The notes below the pieces were generated by a model. The model made no database searches. It was not told where the DNA came from and worked only from the letters and a program-made list of their open reading frames with translations. Positions 1 to 8,173 of a stretch of DNA of 64,000 nt are shown in pieces. This stretch comes from Actinomyces graevenitzii C83. Lineage in GTDB: Bacteria > Actinomycetota > Actinomycetes > Actinomycetales > Actinomycetaceae. Position numbers and translations under genes: made by a program. The stretch lies in the NCBI RefSeq assembly GCF_000239695.1, contig NZ_JH470340.1, positions 26,119 to 90,118 on the forward strand, in the 5' to 3' direction. How positions within the stretch are numbered: position 1 is the stretch's first letter; every line of letters begins with the position of its first letter.

Positions 1-1
1 C

Positions 2-1849
2 ATTGTTGTAGGCAGTCGTACGCTACTAGACGGTGTCACGGTAGGCATTGAAGACGGCACCCGGGTGGGCGTGCTGGGCCCCAACGGCGCTGGTAAATCC
101 ACTTTCCTGCAGGCCCTATCAGGTCAGCGTGAAATCGATGGCGGACGCATCACCCGCGCCGCCGACACGCGCGTGGCCATCCTCAACCAGAGCGACAACT
201 TCCCCCCGGGCATCAGCGTGCGCCAAGCGGTGCACGGTGACACGCCTGAGCATGTGTGGGCCTCCAACCCTGCCGTGCGCGACATTCACGCCGGGCTGCT
301 GGCAGACGTGGACCTGGCGGCCGACGTCGACACTCTCTCAGGCGGTCAGCGCCGCCGCGTTGCCCTAGCCCACGTGCTCACCCAAGACGCCCAGGTGGTG
401 GTGCTAGATGAGCCCACCAACCACCTCGATGTTGAAGGCGTGGACTGGCTGGCTCGCCACCTGCAAAAACGCTTCGATTCAGCGCGCGGCGACGGCGCCC
501 TAGTGGTGGTCACCCACGACCGCTGGTTCCTAGACGCCATCTGCAACCGAGTGTGGGAAGTAGTTCCCGGCGTCGACCCCGGCAATGGCCGCCCCCAAAT
601 CCCCGGCCGTATTGAGCTTTACGACGGCGGCTATGCGGCCTACATTTTGGCGCGCGCCGAGCGGGCCCGCCAGGCCGAAGTGGCTGCCGCCAAACGCGAA
701 AACCTACTGCGTAAAGAACTGGCCTGGCTGCGACGCGGCGCCCCGGCGCGCACCTCCAAGCCACGTTTCCGTATCGACGCCGCCGAAGCCCTAATCGCCG
801 ACGTGCCCCCGCCGCGTGACAGCGTGGAAATCACCCGCATGGCCACCGCCCGCCTAGGCAAGCGCGTTATTGACCTGGAAAACGTCAGCGTCAGCTACCC
901 CGCCCCCGGCGGCGGCGAAAACCAGGTGCTGCGCGAGGTAACCTGGCGCCTAGCCCCCGGTGAGCGAGTAGGCATTGTGGGCATAAACGGCGCCGGTAAA
1001 ACCACCCTGCTGCGCCTGTTGCAAGGCACCCAAAAACCCACCAGTGGGCGGGTACGTACCGGCCAGACCGTGGATGTGGTGACCCTGTCGCAAACCACCC
1101 ATGAGCTGGATCAAATCAGCGAGCTGCGGGTGGTTGAGGCAGTGGCTGCAGTGGCCGAGCACGTCACCGTGGGTGGCAAGGAGCTAAGTGCCAGCCAGCT
1201 GGTTGAACGCCTGGGCTTTACCCGCCAACGCGCCTGGACCCGGGTGGGGGAAATCAGCGGTGGTGAACGCCGTCGCCTGCAACTGCTGCGACTGTTGATG
1301 GCTCAGCCCAATGTGCTGCTGCTGGACGAGCCCACTAACGATCTAGACACTGACACCCTGGCTTCAATTGAGGATATCCTCGACACCTTCCCGGGCACGC
1401 TAGTGGTGGTCTCCCACGACCGCTACCTGCTTGAACGCGTCACTGACCACCAGCTGGCTTTGCTTGGTGACGGGCATCTGCGTGATCTTCCCGGTGGGGT
1501 GGAGCAGTATCTGGAGCTGCGTCGCCAGCAACTTACGGCCGCCTCTGGGGCTGCAGGGACGACGTCGCCAACTGCGGAGGCTAAAAACGCCCCGTCCCAG
1601 GGGGAGCAGGGTGCCTTAAGCGGGGCTCAGCGCCACGCGGCTGCCAAGAACCTGGCCCGGCTAGAGCGCCAACTGGATAAGGTCAGCGCCCAGATCGCCA
1701 AGCTACACGCGGAAATGGAAGTGGCTTCAGCTGATCCTGGGCGCGTCAATGACCTAATTGAGCTGGGCAAACAGCTCAGCCAGGCGCAGGAACGCCAGGC
1801 AGACATTGAGCTGGAATGGCTTGAAGCTGCCGGCGAGCTGGAGCAGTAG
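2..1849 (+). CDS. ABC-F family ATPase (Uup/EttA-like), 5' end outside window
   Basis: Soluble duplicated ATPase of the ABC-F family, whose members act on ribosomes rather than in membrane transport. The reading frame is open from base 2, so the true start lies upstream of the window. Two full ATPase cassettes are visible: Walker A GPNGAGKST, signature LSGGQRRR and Walker B VVLDEPTNHLD in the first; GINGAGKTT, ISGGERRR and LLLDEPTNDLD in the second. The C-terminal 75 residues are rich in Leu, Glu, Gln and Lys and look like the coiled-coil tail of Uup. The stop codon abuts the stop of the convergent acyltransferase gene with no spacer. Family is certain; the subfamily (translation factor or antibiotic resistance type) cannot be settled here. 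Confidence 0.93.
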   Translation: MVVGSRTLLDGVTVGIEDGTRVGVLGPNGAGKSTFLQALSGQREIDGGRITRAADTRVAILNQSDNFPPGISVRQAVHGDTPEHVWASNPAVRDIHAGLLADVDLAADVDTLSGGQRRRVALAHVLTQDAQVVVLDEPTNHLDVEGVDWLARHLQKRFDSARGDGALVVVTHDRWFLDAICNRVWEVVPGVDPGNGRPQIPGRIELYDGGYAAYILARAERARQAEVAAAKRENLLRKELAWLRRGAPARTSKPRFRIDAAEALIADVPPPRDSVEITRMATARLGKRVIDLENVSVSYPAPGGGENQVLREVTWRLAPGERVGIVGINGAGKTTLLRLLQGTQKPTSGRVRTGQTVDVVTLSQTTHELDQISELRVVEAVAAVAEHVTVGGKELSASQLVERLGFTRQRAWTRVGEISGGERRRLQLLRLLMAQPNVLLLDEPTNDLDTDTLASIEDILDTFPGTLVVVSHDRYLLERVTDHQLALLGDGHLRDLPGGVEQYLELRRQQLTAASGAAGTTSPTAEAKNAPSQGEQGALSGAQRHAAAKNLARLERQLDKVSAQIAKLHAEMEVASADPGRVNDLIELGKQLSQAQERQADIELEWLEAAGELEQ

Positions 1850-3124
1850 CTAGGCTGCGTGCTTACCGCCGCCACTACGACGACGCGGTCGGGTAGGACG
1901 CGAGGGCGGACCTTGCTGCACCCGGCGGCCCTGCGGACGCTTGCGGCGTCGGGGCAAGCTAGGCAAGCTGGGCATACGCACATGCCCAGCCAACTGCAGT
2001 AGCTTCTCCTTAGGAACCAGGTGGCGTAGGTCGATACCCTTACCAGGCAAGCCAATTGACCAGGGCGCCAAGTATTTAAGCGCAATACAAACCGCGAAAC
2101 AGGCCGCCGTAATAATCCAGGCAAAACCCACCGACAGGGAGTTATCTAAAACAAACTGGGGGATAGGACCCATAGCTGTAATGAGTTCTTCCATACCCAG
2201 AGAGTTAATTACAATCTGCACAGCCAACACGATGAATTTGTGAGTACACAAAATACCCAGGGTCATTTTCCCAATGCGGGTCAAATCATCTATATTCCAG
2301 GCGCGCGAAATCATGCAGATACCGGCAATACCAACCAGCGCGGCCGCCACAAAGTTGGCGTAGTTGCCGTAGGTGCGGGCCACATAATCCACCGTGGTGG
2401 TGTTGTAGTGGCTGATGGCGGCGGCAATCGCCAGCAAACCAATGCCGTCTAGGCCCTCAATTAAAGGGTATTTAATAGGCAAATGGTTGACGATGGGGCG
2501 CATATACATGCCTAGGAAGAAGAACGGCATCAGCACCCCCACTCGCTCAAAACTCCAGGGGTACCAGACCTCTTGGTGGGAGGCTAAAAACCAACTGGGA
2601 AGTAGGGAAATTACAATAATTATGGCTAAAGCGATACGATTACCCTCAATTAGCTTGGCGGTGCCCCAAGCTATCAGGTAAGCGATCATAATTGCGGGTA
2701 AAAACCACAGCGGCTTATTCCAGTCCATGTGGTGCGCCGAGGGGGTGGCCCACATGATGTCTTTAAGCATGGTGGTAAAACTTGCGGGATTTTTACGACC
2801 CAATGAACCAGCTGCCACTGAACCCAGCACTGCGAAAATGCATACAGAGATAAAAGCCCACAGCGCGTAGGGGAGCATGATGGCGCGGACGCGGGTGTAA
2901 AGGAAGCGGGGAAAGGACCGTTTTCCAGGGTTGAAAACCAGTCCAGAAAGGAAGAAGAAGGCGGGAACGTGGAAGGCGTAAAGCAGGTCGAACAGCGCGG
3001 GGTGCTGATTCCAGGGGAGATAGAAGTGGCCGGCCACAATGGCCAACATGCACCATCCGCGAGAGACGTCGATCCAGGCAATACGCCCGGTGCCGCGCCT
3101 AGCTAGGGCGGCAGGTGGGGTCAT
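1850..3124 (-). CDS. Membrane acyltransferase, family 3 (OafA/NodX-like)
   Basis: Predicted integral-membrane O-acyltransferase (Acyl_transf_3), a family that transfers acyl groups, often acetyl, to surface sugars. The N-terminus RIAWIDVSRGWCMLAIVAGHFYLP carries the family's Arg and His signature (split here: RIAWIDVSRG, then VAGHFYLP), followed by about ten hydrophobic segments. The last 40 residues form an Arg/Lys-rich cytoplasmic tail. The start codon overlaps the stop of the upstream TetR gene by 4 bases, so the two form an operon and the regulator probably controls this gene. Substrate is unknown; modification of the polysaccharide encoded nearby is only an inference. Confidence 0.85.
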   Translation of the reverse strand: MTPPAALARRGTGRIAWIDVSRGWCMLAIVAGHFYLPWNQHPALFDLLYAFHVPAFFFLSGLVFNPGKRSFPRFLYTRVRAIMLPYALWAFISVCIFAVLGSVAAGSLGRKNPASFTTMLKDIMWATPSAHHMDWNKPLWFLPAIMIAYLIAWGTAKLIEGNRIALAIIIVISLLPSWFLASHQEVWYPWSFERVGVLMPFFFLGMYMRPIVNHLPIKYPLIEGLDGIGLLAIAAAISHYNTTTVDYVARTYGNYANFVAAALVGIAGICMISRAWNIDDLTRIGKMTLGILCTHKFIVLAVQIVINSLGMEELITAMGPIPQFVLDNSLSVGFAWIITAACFAVCIALKYLAPWSIGLPGKGIDLRHLVPKEKLLQLAGHVRMPSLPSLPRRRKRPQGRRVQQGPPSRPTRPRRRSGGGKHAA

Positions 3125-3744
3125 GCAATGTCTCCTTGGTTACGCAATACAGGGTCAGGCTCCATGCCGCGAAGGCCGTTCCACGCCAGGTTAACCATGT
3201 GCGCAGCAACCTCCTCCTTGGTCATGGTGCGGTCGAGTAGCCACCATTGGGCGGGCATAGCAACAATACCCACTAACATTTGAGCGTACAGGGGAGCAAA
3301 ACGCGCATCAATACCATGTTCTGTAAATTGTCTGGCCAAGATGCCGGAGACTTGCACCGCCACATCCGCTAACAAAGTTGAGTAGGTTCCCCTTGAGCGG
3401 TCATTTTCTGAGGAAATGATGCGGAAACCATCAGTGTTATCTTCGATATATGTCAGCAGCGCCAAGGCGGCGTGTTCCACCACCGCAGAAGGTGAGGGAT
3501 CTGACTCTAGGGCGTTGACTATAGTGGAGTAGATCAAGGTCAGTTCCCGGTCAATGATGACCGCGTAAAGCCCCTCTTTACCCCCGAAATGCTCATACAC
3601 CACCGGCTTGGAAACCTGGGCGCTAGCAGCTATTTCTTCGATTGAGGTGGCGTCATAACCGCGCTCAGCAAAAAGCGTGCGGGCGACGTCGATCAGCTGC
3701 TCACGTCGTTCCCCCGCACTCATGCGAATCCGTTTTGAAGTCAT
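3121..3744 (-). CDS. TetR family transcriptional regulator
   Basis: One-component repressor of about 207 residues. The N-terminal helix-turn-helix is clear (TSIEEIAASAQVSKPVVYEHF, here shown only as its core IAASAQVSKPVVYEHFGGKE), followed by a less conserved ligand-binding half. I chose the ATG at 3744; a GTG two codons upstream (3750) is equally possible, and no strong Shine-Dalgarno sequence precedes either, which leaves a short or absent leader likely. It is translationally coupled to the acyltransferase. A perfect 6-base inverted repeat at 3778-3794 lies just upstream and is a candidate autoregulatory operator. Mycobacteria also carry a TetR gene beside glmU, so the position may be ancestral. 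Confidence 0.88.
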   Translation of the reverse strand: MTSKRIRMSAGERREQLIDVARTLFAERGYDATSIEEIAASAQVSKPVVYEHFGGKEGLYAVIIDRELTLIYSTIVNALESDPSPSAVVEHAALALLTYIEDNTDGFRIISSENDRSRGTYSTLLADVAVQVSGILARQFTEHGIDARFAPLYAQMLVGIVAMPAQWWLLDRTMTKEEVAAHMVNLAWNGLRGMEPDPVLRNQGDIA

Positions 3745-3777
3745 AGCCACCGCACAAAGTGTGTAAGAATAGATCCC

Positions 3778-3794
3778 GGTACGCCTGACGTACC
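3778..3794. promoter_or_regulatory. Inverted repeat, candidate TetR operator
   Basis: GGTACG-CCTGA-CGTACC is a perfect 6-base inverted repeat with a 5-base spacer. It lies between the TetR gene start and the 5' end of tRNA-Gln, ending 2 bases before the mature tRNA. Placement suits autoregulation but could equally affect the tRNA transcript. Function is inferred. Confidence 0.4.
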
Positions 3795-3796
3795 CT

Positions 3797-3868
3797 TCCG
3801 CCCTAGTGTAATGGCAGCACGCAGGCCTTTGGTGCCTTGTGGTCCGGGTTCGAATCCTGGGGGCGGAG
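3797..3868 (+). tRNA. tRNA-Gln (anticodon TTG)
   Basis: A 72-base cloverleaf. The acceptor arm TCCGCCC pairs with GGGCGGA, followed by discriminator G and no encoded CCA. The anticodon loop CTTTGGT gives anticodon TTG, and the T-arm loop is GGGTTCGAATCC. The outermost anticodon-stem pair appears mismatched (C-T). A run of five T follows at 3871-3875. A tRNA-Gln gene just before glmU is a frequent actinobacterial arrangement. Confidence 0.93.
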
Positions 3869-3928
3869 CTTTTTGTGCGCTATGCTGTAGACAGTATTTA
3901 TGCTTCGACCCGTTTAGGAGCTTTCCTC

Positions 3929-4903
3929 GTGGCCACAAGCCCTGCCGCCGTCATCATCATGGCCGCCGGTAAAGGAACGCGTATGCGTTCGGCGACCCCC
4001 AAAGTTCTACACCAGATCGGGGGGCGCAGCTTGTTGAATCACGCTGTGGTTGCCGCCCGTGGACTTCAGCCGCAGTATTTGGTTGCGGTAGTGCGTCACC
4101 AGCGCGACGACGTCGTCGCTCACTTGGAGCGGGTGGCTCCGGATGTGGTGATTGCTGACCAAGACGAAATTCCCGGTACTGGCCGGGCTGTGGCCTGCGG
4201 TTTGGCTGCGCTACCTGCCGACCTAACCGGCCCGGTGGTGGTTACCAGCGGTGACGTGCCGCTACTGGATACTGCCACCCTAGAAGCGCTGCTAGAGCAG
4301 CACGTCAGCCGTGGAGACGCGGTCACTATTCTTACCACCGAACTGGCTGACCCCAGTGGCTATGGCCGTGTGGTACGTACCGAGGAAGGTGCAGTAGCCG
4401 GCATTGTGGAGCACCGTGACGCTTCTGAGTCACAGCTGCTAATCAAGGAAATTAACGCGGGCGTGTATGTTTTCGACGCCGCTCACCTGCGTGAGGCACT
4501 AGGTGGCCTGGGCACTGACAACGATCAGGGCGAGGTTTACCTGACCGACGTCGTAGCCGCCGCCTACCAGGCCGGTAAGTCCACCAGCGCGCTGGTGGTC
4601 ACCGACACCTGGCTAGTTGAGGGCTGCAACGACCGCGTACAGCTGGCCCAGCTAGGGGCTGAGCTTAACCGTCGTATTCTCGAGCACTGGATGCGCACTG
4701 GCGTAACCATCGTGGACCCCTCCTCCACCTGGGTCGATGTGGATGCCAAGATCGGCCAGGATGCCTACCTAGAGCCCGGGGTTATTGTTCACGGTGCCAC
4801 CGTGATTGGTGACGAGGCCTATGTTGGGGCCCACAGCGTCCTAGACAATGTGGAAGTTCCCGACGGCGCCGTCGTCGCCCCACTAAGCCTGCTGGAAGCC
4901 TAA
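3929..4903 (+). CDS. glmU: GlmU-type UDP-GlcNAc pyrophosphorylase, short form lacking most of the acetyltransferase domain
   Basis: Makes UDP-N-acetylglucosamine from GlcNAc-1-phosphate and UTP for peptidoglycan and glycan synthesis. The nucleotidyltransferase signature is intact: MAAGKGTRMRS at residues 11-21, then PKVLH. The GTG start at 3929 was chosen because TAGGAG lies 8 bases upstream and the protein then begins directly at the Rossmann fold; the open frame extends further but only through the tRNA. The product has 324 residues, whereas bifunctional GlmU has about 450-490. Only the first coils of the C-terminal left-handed beta-helix remain (DVDAKIGQDAYLEPGVIVHG onward), so the region that holds the acetyltransferase active site is absent. 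It is followed by prs after 67 bases, the usual order. Confidence 0.9.
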   Translation: MATSPAAVIIMAAGKGTRMRSATPKVLHQIGGRSLLNHAVVAARGLQPQYLVAVVRHQRDDVVAHLERVAPDVVIADQDEIPGTGRAVACGLAALPADLTGPVVVTSGDVPLLDTATLEALLEQHVSRGDAVTILTTELADPSGYGRVVRTEEGAVAGIVEHRDASESQLLIKEINAGVYVFDAAHLREALGGLGTDNDQGEVYLTDVVAAAYQAGKSTSALVVTDTWLVEGCNDRVQLAQLGAELNRRILEHWMRTGVTIVDPSSTWVDVDAKIGQDAYLEPGVIVHGATVIGDEAYVGAHSVLDNVEVPDGAVVAPLSLLEA

Positions 4904-4970
4904 AGCAACCAGCATGATCTCCTACCTACCCACCCACATGGCCAAACGGCTACAAGGAGGCAAATAATCC

Positions 4971-5954
4971 ATGACTGGCATTATCAGTGAGGGCTCTAAG
5001 CGCCTGGTGATCGTATCAGGCCGGGCTCACCCTGAGCTTGCGCAGGCCGTGGCCAAGGAGCTGGGCACCGAGGTGCTGTCCTCTAGCGCTTACGACTTTG
5101 CTAATGGCGAGACCTATGTACGTTTCAACGAGTCGGTGCGTGGCTGTGACGTGTTCTGCATCCAGTCTCACGGCGACCGCGTTAACGACTGGGTTATGGA
5201 GCAGCTAATTATGGTGGATGCGCTTAAGCGTGCCTCTGCCAAGCGCATCTCTGTGGTGGCTCCCTTCTTCCCCTACGCCCGCCAGGACAAGAAGCACCTG
5301 GGGCGCGAGCCTATCTCTGCCCGCTTGATTGCAGATCTGTATGCCACTGCTGGCGCTGAGCGCCTCATGAGCGTGGACCTGCACTCTGCCCAGGAGCAGG
5401 GCTTCTTTGACGGCCCCTGGGACCACCTGTGGGCCCAGCCGGTGCTGGTTGACTACGTCTCTAAGCACATTGACCCGGCTAACACCACGGTGGTTTCTCC
5501 TGACGCTGGCCGTATTCGTGTGGCCGAGCGTTGGGCGGACAAGCTTGGTGGCACCCCGCTGGCATTCGTTCACAAGACCCGTGACGTTACTCGCCCCAAC
5601 CAGTCCGTGGCTAACCGCGTGGTTGGTGACGTTAAGGGCCGCACCTGCGTGCTGGTTGATGACATGATCGACACCGGTGGCACTATCGCTAAGGCGGTTA
5701 AGGTACTGCTCGACGCCGGCGCTGAGGATGTCATCATTGCCGCCACCCACGGTGTGCTCTCCGGCCCCGCCGCTGAGCGTCTAAGCACCTGTGGCGCCAA
5801 GGAGGTTATCGTCACTGACACCCTGCCCATTAGCGAGGAAAAGCGCTTTGAGCAGCTGACTATCCTCTCTATCGCGCCGCTGCTGGCAGCCGCTATTAAG
5901 GCTGTTTTCGACGACGGCTCAGTGGCTGACCTGTTTGACGCGGGCGACCACTAA
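4971..5954 (+). CDS. prs: Ribose-phosphate pyrophosphokinase (PRPP synthetase)
   Basis: Cytoplasmic enzyme that makes PRPP from ribose-5-phosphate and ATP for nucleotide, His and Trp synthesis. The 327-residue length is normal. Visible motifs are RQDKKHLGREPISARLIADL at 104-123, the metal-binding VDLHSAQEQGFF at 135-146, and the PRPP-binding loop VLVDDMIDTGGTI at 227-239. An AAGGAGG Shine-Dalgarno sequence precedes the ATG. It is the last gene of the glmU-prs unit and ends in a strong terminator. Confidence 0.97.
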   Translation: MTGIISEGSKRLVIVSGRAHPELAQAVAKELGTEVLSSSAYDFANGETYVRFNESVRGCDVFCIQSHGDRVNDWVMEQLIMVDALKRASAKRISVVAPFFPYARQDKKHLGREPISARLIADLYATAGAERLMSVDLHSAQEQGFFDGPWDHLWAQPVLVDYVSKHIDPANTTVVSPDAGRIRVAERWADKLGGTPLAFVHKTRDVTRPNQSVANRVVGDVKGRTCVLVDDMIDTGGTIAKAVKVLLDAGAEDVIIAATHGVLSGPAAERLSTCGAKEVIVTDTLPISEEKRFEQLTILSIAPLLAAAIKAVFDDGSVADLFDAGDH

Positions 5955-5983
5955 GGCACATAGCTAATAAGACGCATAGCTAA

Positions 5984-6025
5984 GTGGGGGGCCAGTTCTT
6001 ACGAACTGGCCCCCCACCTGTTTTT
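5984..6025 (+). terminator. Rho-independent terminator after prs
   Basis: A 15-base-pair perfect stem (5984-5998 with 6003-6017) closes a TTAC loop and is followed after three bases by TTTTT. Its GTGGGGGGC-type foot resembles that of the hairpin at 43464. Confidence 0.93.
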
Positions 6026-6121
6026 ATAGGCTTTAACGAGCTGGTCAAGCCACAGCTATAAGCCAAGCGTTCCAAAGCGCCGTAACTGGGCCGGTGTGGC
6101 TAGCGTGACGTAGCTAGGGCG

Positions 6122-6163
6122 GCGGCCAGAGCGGCGCGGCGGCGGCGGCGGCCAGAGCGGCGC
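6122..6163. repeat. Duplicated 16-mer joined by a GCG-rich tract
   Basis: GCGGCCAGAGCGGCGC occurs at 6122-6137 and again at 6148-6163, separated by a GGC/GCG triplet run. It lies in the 3' flank of both prs and the minus-strand polysaccharide cluster. Slippage duplication is likely; no function is evident. Confidence 0.6.
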
Positions 6164-6192
6164 AGCTAGAGCGTCGTCGTCGAGAAAAAGAT

Positions 6193-7290
6193 CTAACCGG
6201 CGGTGGTTTGCAGCTCAGGCTCACGCACCAGCACCGGGCTTAGACCTGAGGCGGGCGTAATCATGTCGCGGCTGGGGCTGTGGGTGTTACCAGTGGTTTC
6301 CAGGCGCAAAGGCTTGCCTGTATCCAAGTTGATCTCTTTACCCGTACCAATTAGGCCCTCACGATTAGGGGCTGGGTGGTAGAAGCTAAGCACGCCCACA
6401 AAAGCCCCAGCAGTGGCGTTAAAACGCGAACGCAGTGAGTTCCAGTCACGGCTGGAGGGTACCAGTGCCATCTTGGCGGCCACCAGCGGTAAACGCAGCG
6501 GGTTAAGCAGCCAGGCGCCCCGGCGAGTGGCCGGCACCTGGGAGGTCAGGTGGTATTTGCGGGCCAGCCAGACATGAGCGCGGGCACTCTTAAACTCTGC
6601 TTTGTGCCGCGACTTAGTCTTGGGGTCGCGTCCCCGGTAAGCGATACGCATGCCTGAGAAGTTTTCAGTTTCAATGCCGTGCTCACGCAGGTACAGGGCT
6701 AACTCATTGTCTTCTGAACCCCAGGGGGCGTTAACATCAAAGCCACGCGAGATCAGCGCTGAGCGGCGGGCGGCAAAGGAGCAACCCATCAGGATTGGGA
6801 TAGCCCGGTCTGCATTAACCGGGGTGTAGGTTTCAGTTTCTGTGGCCGGGTGGATAGTTTCATAAGCCTTGCCCAGGGCCCAGAAGTTTTTGAAGGTACC
6901 TTCTAGGAAGTAGATGCCTGAACCGGAAACTACTTGACGTTCCTTTAGGGATTCAATGCCCTGGCTGACCCAGTTGTTGGAAAGCATATCGTCGGCGTCA
7001 CAAAACAGTAGCTTTTCACTGTTTGCATAGCGGATACCCACGTTGCGGGCATAGCAGACGTTACGCTCCCGGTCAGAGATGAAGTAACGTAGGTTGACCT
7101 GGCGGAAAGCAAAGCGAGGATAGTAGTCCTCAAGCAGCTCGCGCGTCTCATCGGTGGAGCCGTTGTCGATTACCAGAATCTCAAAAGCACCCTCATAGTC
7201 TTGACGCAGCAGTGAATCCAGTTGGATAGCCAAAGCTGGGGCACTGTTTAGAGTCGGGATGATAACCGAGGCTTGCGGTTGGGGGGTCAT
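6193..7290 (-). CDS. Glycosyltransferase family 2
   Basis: GT-A fold sugar transferase of 365 residues, presumed to add a sugar to the lipid-linked repeat unit at the cytoplasmic membrane face. The N-terminal nucleotide-binding strand is SVIIPTLNSAPAL, followed by VIDNGSTDETRELL; the metal-binding DxD is CDADD at 97-101, and WGSEDNELALYLREHG supplies the usual acceptor-side acidic motif. The last 80 residues are Pro/Thr/Ser rich and not conserved. It is the promoter-distal gene of the minus-strand cluster. Donor and acceptor cannot be read from sequence. Confidence 0.88.
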   Translation of the reverse strand: MTPQPQASVIIPTLNSAPALAIQLDSLLRQDYEGAFEILVIDNGSTDETRELLEDYYPRFAFRQVNLRYFISDRERNVCYARNVGIRYANSEKLLFCDADDMLSNNWVSQGIESLKERQVVSGSGIYFLEGTFKNFWALGKAYETIHPATETETYTPVNADRAIPILMGCSFAARRSALISRGFDVNAPWGSEDNELALYLREHGIETENFSGMRIAYRGRDPKTKSRHKAEFKSARAHVWLARKYHLTSQVPATRRGAWLLNPLRLPLVAAKMALVPSSRDWNSLRSRFNATAGAFVGVLSFYHPAPNREGLIGTGKEINLDTGKPLRLETTGNTHSPSRDMITPASGLSPVLVREPELQTTAG

Positions 7291-7352
7291 GGCGTACCTG
7301 AGAATCGGGGACTAGGGGCATGAGCAGTCAGGTACTAGTCACTGTCTGGTAA

Positions 7353-8156
7353 CTAGTTTATAGTTTCCTGGGAGTTTCCTGGGCTCACTTGCGATAATAG
7401 TGCAATAAAAGCGCCGGCGCATAGACTAAACGCACAAAATGCCAACCCAAATTTATTGTTTGTTTGCAAAGCTTGGTCCACGTGCAGCAAAACCCAAGCA
7501 ATTGCAAAGGTAATCAGCGTTAGCCGCAAATAGGGCTGTGATAATTTGTTGTATTGCACTTGTTGTAAAGGTAGTAATAAATAAGCCCAAAACAGTGCCA
7601 AATCTGTGGAAGCAAACACGTCAGTCCACAAGTGCGCGGAGCTGACCAGCACCGCAGTGGTGCCCAAAATAAAGGCGCTCAGTGCCCCAACAAAGGCGAT
7701 TCGCTTGAAAATACGCGGCAGTTTAGTGGCGCTAAGCGCAGCCATAAGCGGCACGGTGGCCACCAAAATCATGCCGGCGTGTCCTGAGGGCATGGTGTTG
7801 TAATGCGGGAAATAGCCGGTGCCATTGATGCCGCCTTGAGGCAGGTAAGGCAAGCGAGTTTTAAGCACTTGGATAGTGCCTAGCAGGCCGGCCGCAAAAG
7901 CCACTAGCTGCACTGGCAACAACCAGCGCTTGGCGCACAGGGATACCACCACGGCCAGAGCCAAGCTGGCCCCGGCCACCGGGGCCGTGCCCAGCTTGGT
8001 AAATACCTGCACATAGGGCTGAAGGGGACCCACAAACGTATGCAGGCCCAAACCAGCCAGGTAGGCACCCTGCTGGGTGGCCTCAAAAAGGTTGCGGTAA
8101 GCCCAGGTGGCCAGGAAGGTAAGTAGTGCGAGGGAAGCGGGGAGGAAACGTTTCAA
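7353..8156 (-). CDS. PAP2-superfamily membrane phosphatase
   Basis: Membrane protein of 267 residues with about six hydrophobic segments. The PAP2 catalytic motifs are recognisable: a KTRLP element at 99-103 (C1), PSGH at 123-126 (C2), and a His-Asp pair in SAHLWTDV around 175-179 (C3). The Ser-Arg that normally opens C3 is not visible, so activity is not assured. In a polysaccharide cluster a PAP2 enzyme most plausibly recycles undecaprenyl pyrophosphate, but phosphatidate or other lipid phosphate substrates are possible. The final codons contain two copies of AGTTTCCTGGG, encoding a short PGN-type repeat. Confidence 0.8.
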   Translation of the reverse strand: MKRFLPASLALLTFLATWAYRNLFEATQQGAYLAGLGLHTFVGPLQPYVQVFTKLGTAPVAGASLALAVVVSLCAKRWLLPVQLVAFAAGLLGTIQVLKTRLPYLPQGGINGTGYFPHYNTMPSGHAGMILVATVPLMAALSATKLPRIFKRIAFVGALSAFILGTTAVLVSSAHLWTDVFASTDLALFWAYLLLPLQQVQYNKLSQPYLRLTLITFAIAWVLLHVDQALQTNNKFGLAFCAFSLCAGAFIALLSQVSPGNSQETIN

Positions 8157-8173
8157 ATGGTTAATTACTTCTT

